DNA from: Diogma glabrata
Taxonomy: Eukaryota > Arthropoda > Insecta > Diptera > Cylindrotomidae
Length of the DNA: 64,000 nucleotides
NCBI GenBank assembly: GCA_963693315.1
Contig: OY856188.1
Span: forward strand, 310,001 to 374,000
Reading direction: 5' to 3'
The position numbers and the translations under genes are program-made. This document shows positions 60,552 to 64,000 of the stretch, piece by piece (the stretch's first letter is position 1; each line of letters begins with the position of its first letter). The notes beneath the pieces were generated by a model. That model was not told the origin of the DNA. It was given only the letters and a program-made list of their open reading frames with translations, and made no database searches.

Positions 60552-62014
60552 TATATTATATAAAAATTAAAGAAAGCTGTAGTATCCGAACAAACATAAA
60601 TTCTGTTGTACGAGAAAAAGTAAAAAAAAATGTTTACTTGTAGTAACAAACCGAAAGTTGGGATGCAGAACTGTTGTGAGCCGTACTAAATGCTTATGCA
60701 CCAAGTTTCATCTAATTCGATTATCAGGTACATATGCTATTGAGCTTTCAAAAAAACATGTTATCGGGGAGAACTTCCACCACTTTACTCAATATCGCTC
60801 AAAAACTAATCAGCTCCTTGCCATACATATTTGCATCTTTTTTTAAAGTGTTATCAAAATTCATTCACGAACGAATGTTGTATGCTCCCAACAAACATAA
60901 AAAACAAAGTGAAAAAAACACCTGTTGCATGGTTGACCCCACCATCCTTTATCCAATTTACCCCAAAAGCTAATGAAATCGAAAGCGAAAGCGACAAACC
61001 GGAAGTTGAAATGCAGAACTGTTACAAATTATACTCTAAAAATATATAAAAGGTTAAATCAAAATCAATTATCAGGAACTGATGTTATTGAAGATTCAAA
61101 TAAACAGGTGTTCGGGAGACCCCCCACGCCTATCTCAATATTGTCCATAAACTAATCAGTTCTTTGTCAGTTAAGTCTCCATATTTTGTCAGTTTAGTCT
61201 CCATATCCACATCGAAGTGTCATTAAAATTGATTAATGAATGAAGTCTGTATGCTCCCAACAAACTTTAAACAAAGTGAGAAAAGTCAGCAGTTGTATGG
61301 TAGACCCCCGCCACTTTTATCAGTGTGTCCCAAAAGTTGATGATTATCTTCTCACACTAATTAAAACCTTTTTCATAAGTTTCGTCATAATCACTTCATT
61401 ATTGTAGGCTGTAGTGTCAATAAAGACACTGAAAAAAATTCAAAAAATTGCAAAAATACCGGAAGTTGGGATGCAAAACTGCTGTGAATCGTACTAAATA
61501 CCTATGTACCTAGTTTCACTCAATTCAATTTACAGGTACAGATGTTATTGAGATTTAAAAAAACAGGTGTTCGGGGAACCACGCCACTTTGTTCAATATC
61601 GCTCAAAAAATAATCATCTCCATGCTATACATGTTTGCATCTTTTTTTAAAGTGTCATCAAAATTCATTCACGAACGAATGTTGTATGCTCCCAACAAAC
61701 ATTAAAAACATAGTGAAAAAAAACGCCTGTTGTATGGTAGACCCCCACCGTTTTTCCAATGTACTCCAAAAGCTAAGGAAATCTTTTTCATGTTACGTGA
61801 AAGTTTTTACCGATAAACACATTTTAGCCCGAAGTGACAAACCGCGGAAGTTGGTATGCAGAAATATTTGAAACAGTACTAAAACTTTATATAAAAAGTT
61901 TCAATAAGATCGAAAGCCGGGAGCAGAAGTTATTGAATTGTACTTAGTTATTGCTTAAACCAAATTCTACAATAATTAAGAATTAAAATTCACGAACAGC
62001 TAGTTGGTTTATTG

Positions 62015-62223
62015 CCACTGCCACTTCACTTATGAAGAACATATAGCTCTATTACGCAGAGTCTCCAGCTTATTGAAAGCAGCTAGTCTGACTATCAAAG
62101 TTGATAAAAGTAAATTTCTGTTAAAAAAAAGTCAAATATCTGGGCTTTCTGGTGGGAGAGAATGGACTGCGTACTGATCGTGGTAAAGTTCATGCGATTC
62201 GGGAATACCACGCAGCAAGCTCC
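62015..62223 (+). pseudogene. Gypsy-type LTR retrotransposon RT fragment
   Basis: A short part of the RT downstream of the catalytic centre. TYEEHIALLRRVSSLLKAA and LTIKVDKSKFLLKKSQIS fit the 'eeHl.hL..vl..L..a.L.i...Kc.f…v' block of Gypsy-type Pol proteins. After one frameshift the 'LGf.v…GlrtD..Kv.aI' block follows, up to the duplication breakpoint at 62223. No catalytic residues, LTRs or other Pol domains nearby. Confidence 0.72.
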
Positions 62224-62934
62224 TGTTGTGTAATAGGGTTTAGAATATGTGTCACAACAACACATAAATACCTTTTAAGACCTAGGTCTAGACCTGGGTC
62301 CCACAACAACTGGCGTTCTGAGGTGTAGATTAACGCTTTTTTTAAACATCTGTGGGTTGAAGCCACCTGAGACTAAGTGTTCCGGCAAACTATTCCATTT
62401 GTACGCAGTTCGGACAAAGAAGTCTCTCTGCGATCTGCCAGTATGACAGCGCGGGATCTTTACCGTTTCACTGGTTGCGGCAGCCGATTGCCGAGTGGAA
62501 CGGGGGTAAGAATAAGTTTGAGGCATGATGCCGCTGATTTCATCTGAGCACTGCTGATGACGATATTTGTAAAAAACAACGAGGTCAGCAACAGTGCGAC
62601 GATGTTGTAGGGAATCAAGTTGTGATGTCAAAGTTCGATCACCTACAATTCGTATAGCTCGCTTTTGAACAGAGTCCAAGAGGGCCAAGATGGAAACAGA
62701 GGCAGCACCCCAAACTTGACAGCAGTACTCCATACAGGGACGAATATAGGACTTATAAACATGGAGCAATTGGTATGGAGTGAAAAATTTTTTGCATCTA
62801 TTTAGGAGGCCGAGTTTTTTAGACGCGCTTTTTGCCATCGCCATTACATGATCGTTCCAGAGTAGGTCATTTGAAACTGTGACACCCAATAAACGAATGT
62901 TTTTACATTCACCTATTGGTTCATCACACATACT
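62224..62934 (-). mobile_element. L1x LINE copy D (duplicate of copy C)
   Basis: Same as copy C, within unit 2 of the tandem duplication. It contains the same open 218-codon frame at 62275-62931. Confidence 0.93.
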
Positions 62935-64000
62935 TATATTATATAAAAATTAAAGAAAGCTGTAGTATCCGAACAAACATAAATTCTGTTGTACGAGAAA
63001 AAGTAAAAAAAAATGTTTACTTGTAGTAACAAACCGAAAGTTGGGATGCAGAACTGTTGTGAGCCGTACTAAATGCTTATGCACCAAGTTTCATCTAATT
63101 CGATTATCAGGTACATATGCTATTGAGCTTTCAAAAAAACATGTTATCGGGGAGAACTTCCACCACTTTACTCAATATCGCTCAAAAACTAATCAGCTCC
63201 TTGCCATACATATTTGCATCTTTTTTTAAAGTGTTATCAAAATTCATTCACGAACGAATGTTGTATGCTCCCAACAAACATAAAAAACAAAGTGAAAAAA
63301 ACACCTGTTGCATGGTTGACCCCACCATCCTTTATCCAATTTACCCCAAAAGCTAATGAAATCGAAAGCGAAAGCGACAAACCGGAAGTTGAAATGCAGA
63401 ACTGTTACAAATTATACTCTAAAAATATATAAAAGGTTAAATCAAAATCAATTATCAGGAACTGATGTTATTGAAGATTCAAATAAACAGGTGTTCGGGA
63501 GACCCCCCACGCCTATCTCAATATTGTCCATAAACTAATCAGTTCTTTGTCAGTTAAGTCTCCATATTTTGTCAGTTTAGTCTCCATATCCACATCGAAG
63601 TGTCATTAAAATTGATTAATGAATGAAGTCTGTATGCTCCCAACAAACTTTAAACAAAGTGAGAAAAGTCAGCAGTTGTATGGTAGACCCCCGCCACTTT
63701 TATCAGTGTGTCCCAAAAGTTGATGATTATCTTCTCACACTAATTAAAACCTTTTTCATAAGTTTCGTCATAATCACTTCATTATTGTAGGCTGTAGTGT
63801 CAATAAAGACACTGAAAAAAATTCAAAAAATTGCAAAAATACCGGAAGTTGGGATGCAAAACTGCTGTGAATCGTACTAAATACCTATGTACCTAGTTTC
63901 ACTCAATTCAATTTACAGGTACAGATGTTATTGAGATTTAAAAAAACAGGTGTTCGGGGAACCACGCCACTTTGTTCAATATCGCTCAAAAAATAATCAT
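62935..64000 (-). repeat. Repeat X within duplication unit 2
   Basis: Duplicate of 60552-61617; continues beyond the window. Confidence 0.9.

Larger units (their letters stand above)
59690..61950 (-). repeat. Repeat X (copy 2)
   Basis: Inverted relative to 19717-21840 and interrupted by LINE copy C at 59809-60551. The blocks ACCACAGCTCTGGAAACA, TGTTGTACGAGAAAAAGTAA, AATTCATTCACGAACGAATG and TGTATGCTCCCAACAAAC match copy 1 in reverse order. The copy-1 sequence at 21690-21710 shows the uninterrupted LINE insertion site. Confidence 0.8.
59841..64000 (+). repeat. 2,383-bp direct tandem duplication
   Basis: Unit 1 is 59841-62223; unit 2 starts at 62224 and runs past the window end (1,777 bp seen). 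I see no differences between the units. The breakpoint falls inside the L1x 3' end (TGTTGTGTAATAGGG), so copy D lacks the terminal bases and A tail that copy C has. Hence D arose by duplication, not by a second insertion. Confidence 0.92.

Overview
This is a transposon-packed stretch of an AT-rich arthropod (probably insect) nuclear genome. I see no convincing single-copy host gene. Evidence for a eukaryote: spliceosomal introns, poly(A)-tailed LINEs, hAT, Helitron, Crypton and CMC transposons, long (AT)n and (CT)n microsatellites, and a 200-base N gap (55069-55268). The species cannot be named from the sequence.

Layout. 0.2-3.3 kb: (AT)n microsatellite, then nearly full-length LINE copy A (family L1x, my label). 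3.3-9.6 kb: an I-clade-like LINE on the minus strand. Its ORF1 is split by a 3,049-bp solo-LTR-like insertion with a 4-bp target duplication; that insertion holds a ~104-bp tandem array and was itself hit by a 1,156-bp MULE-like foldback with a 9-bp duplication. 9.6-16 kb: nested inverted repeats, a ~140-bp tandem array and a 5'-truncated LINE. 17.3-19.7 kb: decayed Helitron with both termini and a helicase remnant. 19.7-21.8 kb: repeat X, which recurs inverted at 59.7-61.9 kb. 22-23.2 kb: a cluster of perfect or near-perfect hairpins. 24-30 kb: a LINE relic, a GGCCAAG-rich cluster, a 566-bp unit in three tandem copies, and a MITE.

30.3-35.0 kb: a ZMYM1-type hAT relic interrupted by a MITE and by a second hAT (8-bp duplication ACTCCGAA). 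35.2-38.2 kb: LINE copy B of L1x. 40.6-41.7 kb: Crypton-type tyrosine recombinase gene with an intron, slightly broken. 41.9-49.5 kb: a three-level nest. A hairpin element contains a ZBED-type hAT (8-bp duplication CTTTAGAA), which contains a ~6-kb CMC/CACTA-like transposon. The last carries a seven-exon gene whose spliced frame is fully open, followed 8 nt later by a zinc-finger/DDE transposase gene with four single-base frameshifts. 51.0-54.2 kb: an intact RTE-like LINE (999 aa) with a 13-bp duplication and a 5S-rRNA-like head closed by an 11-bp stem. 54.3-64 kb: duplicated repeats, microsatellites and gap, a hAT MITE, a decayed L1x copy split by a MITE at a TA site, and an almost exact 2,383-bp tandem duplication running off the window.

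Most genes here are selfish and act alone. The elements most likely to be recently active are the RTE-like LINE and the two-gene CMC-like transposon. Many insertions can be ordered in time because an uninterrupted copy or a restored reading frame lies in the same window.
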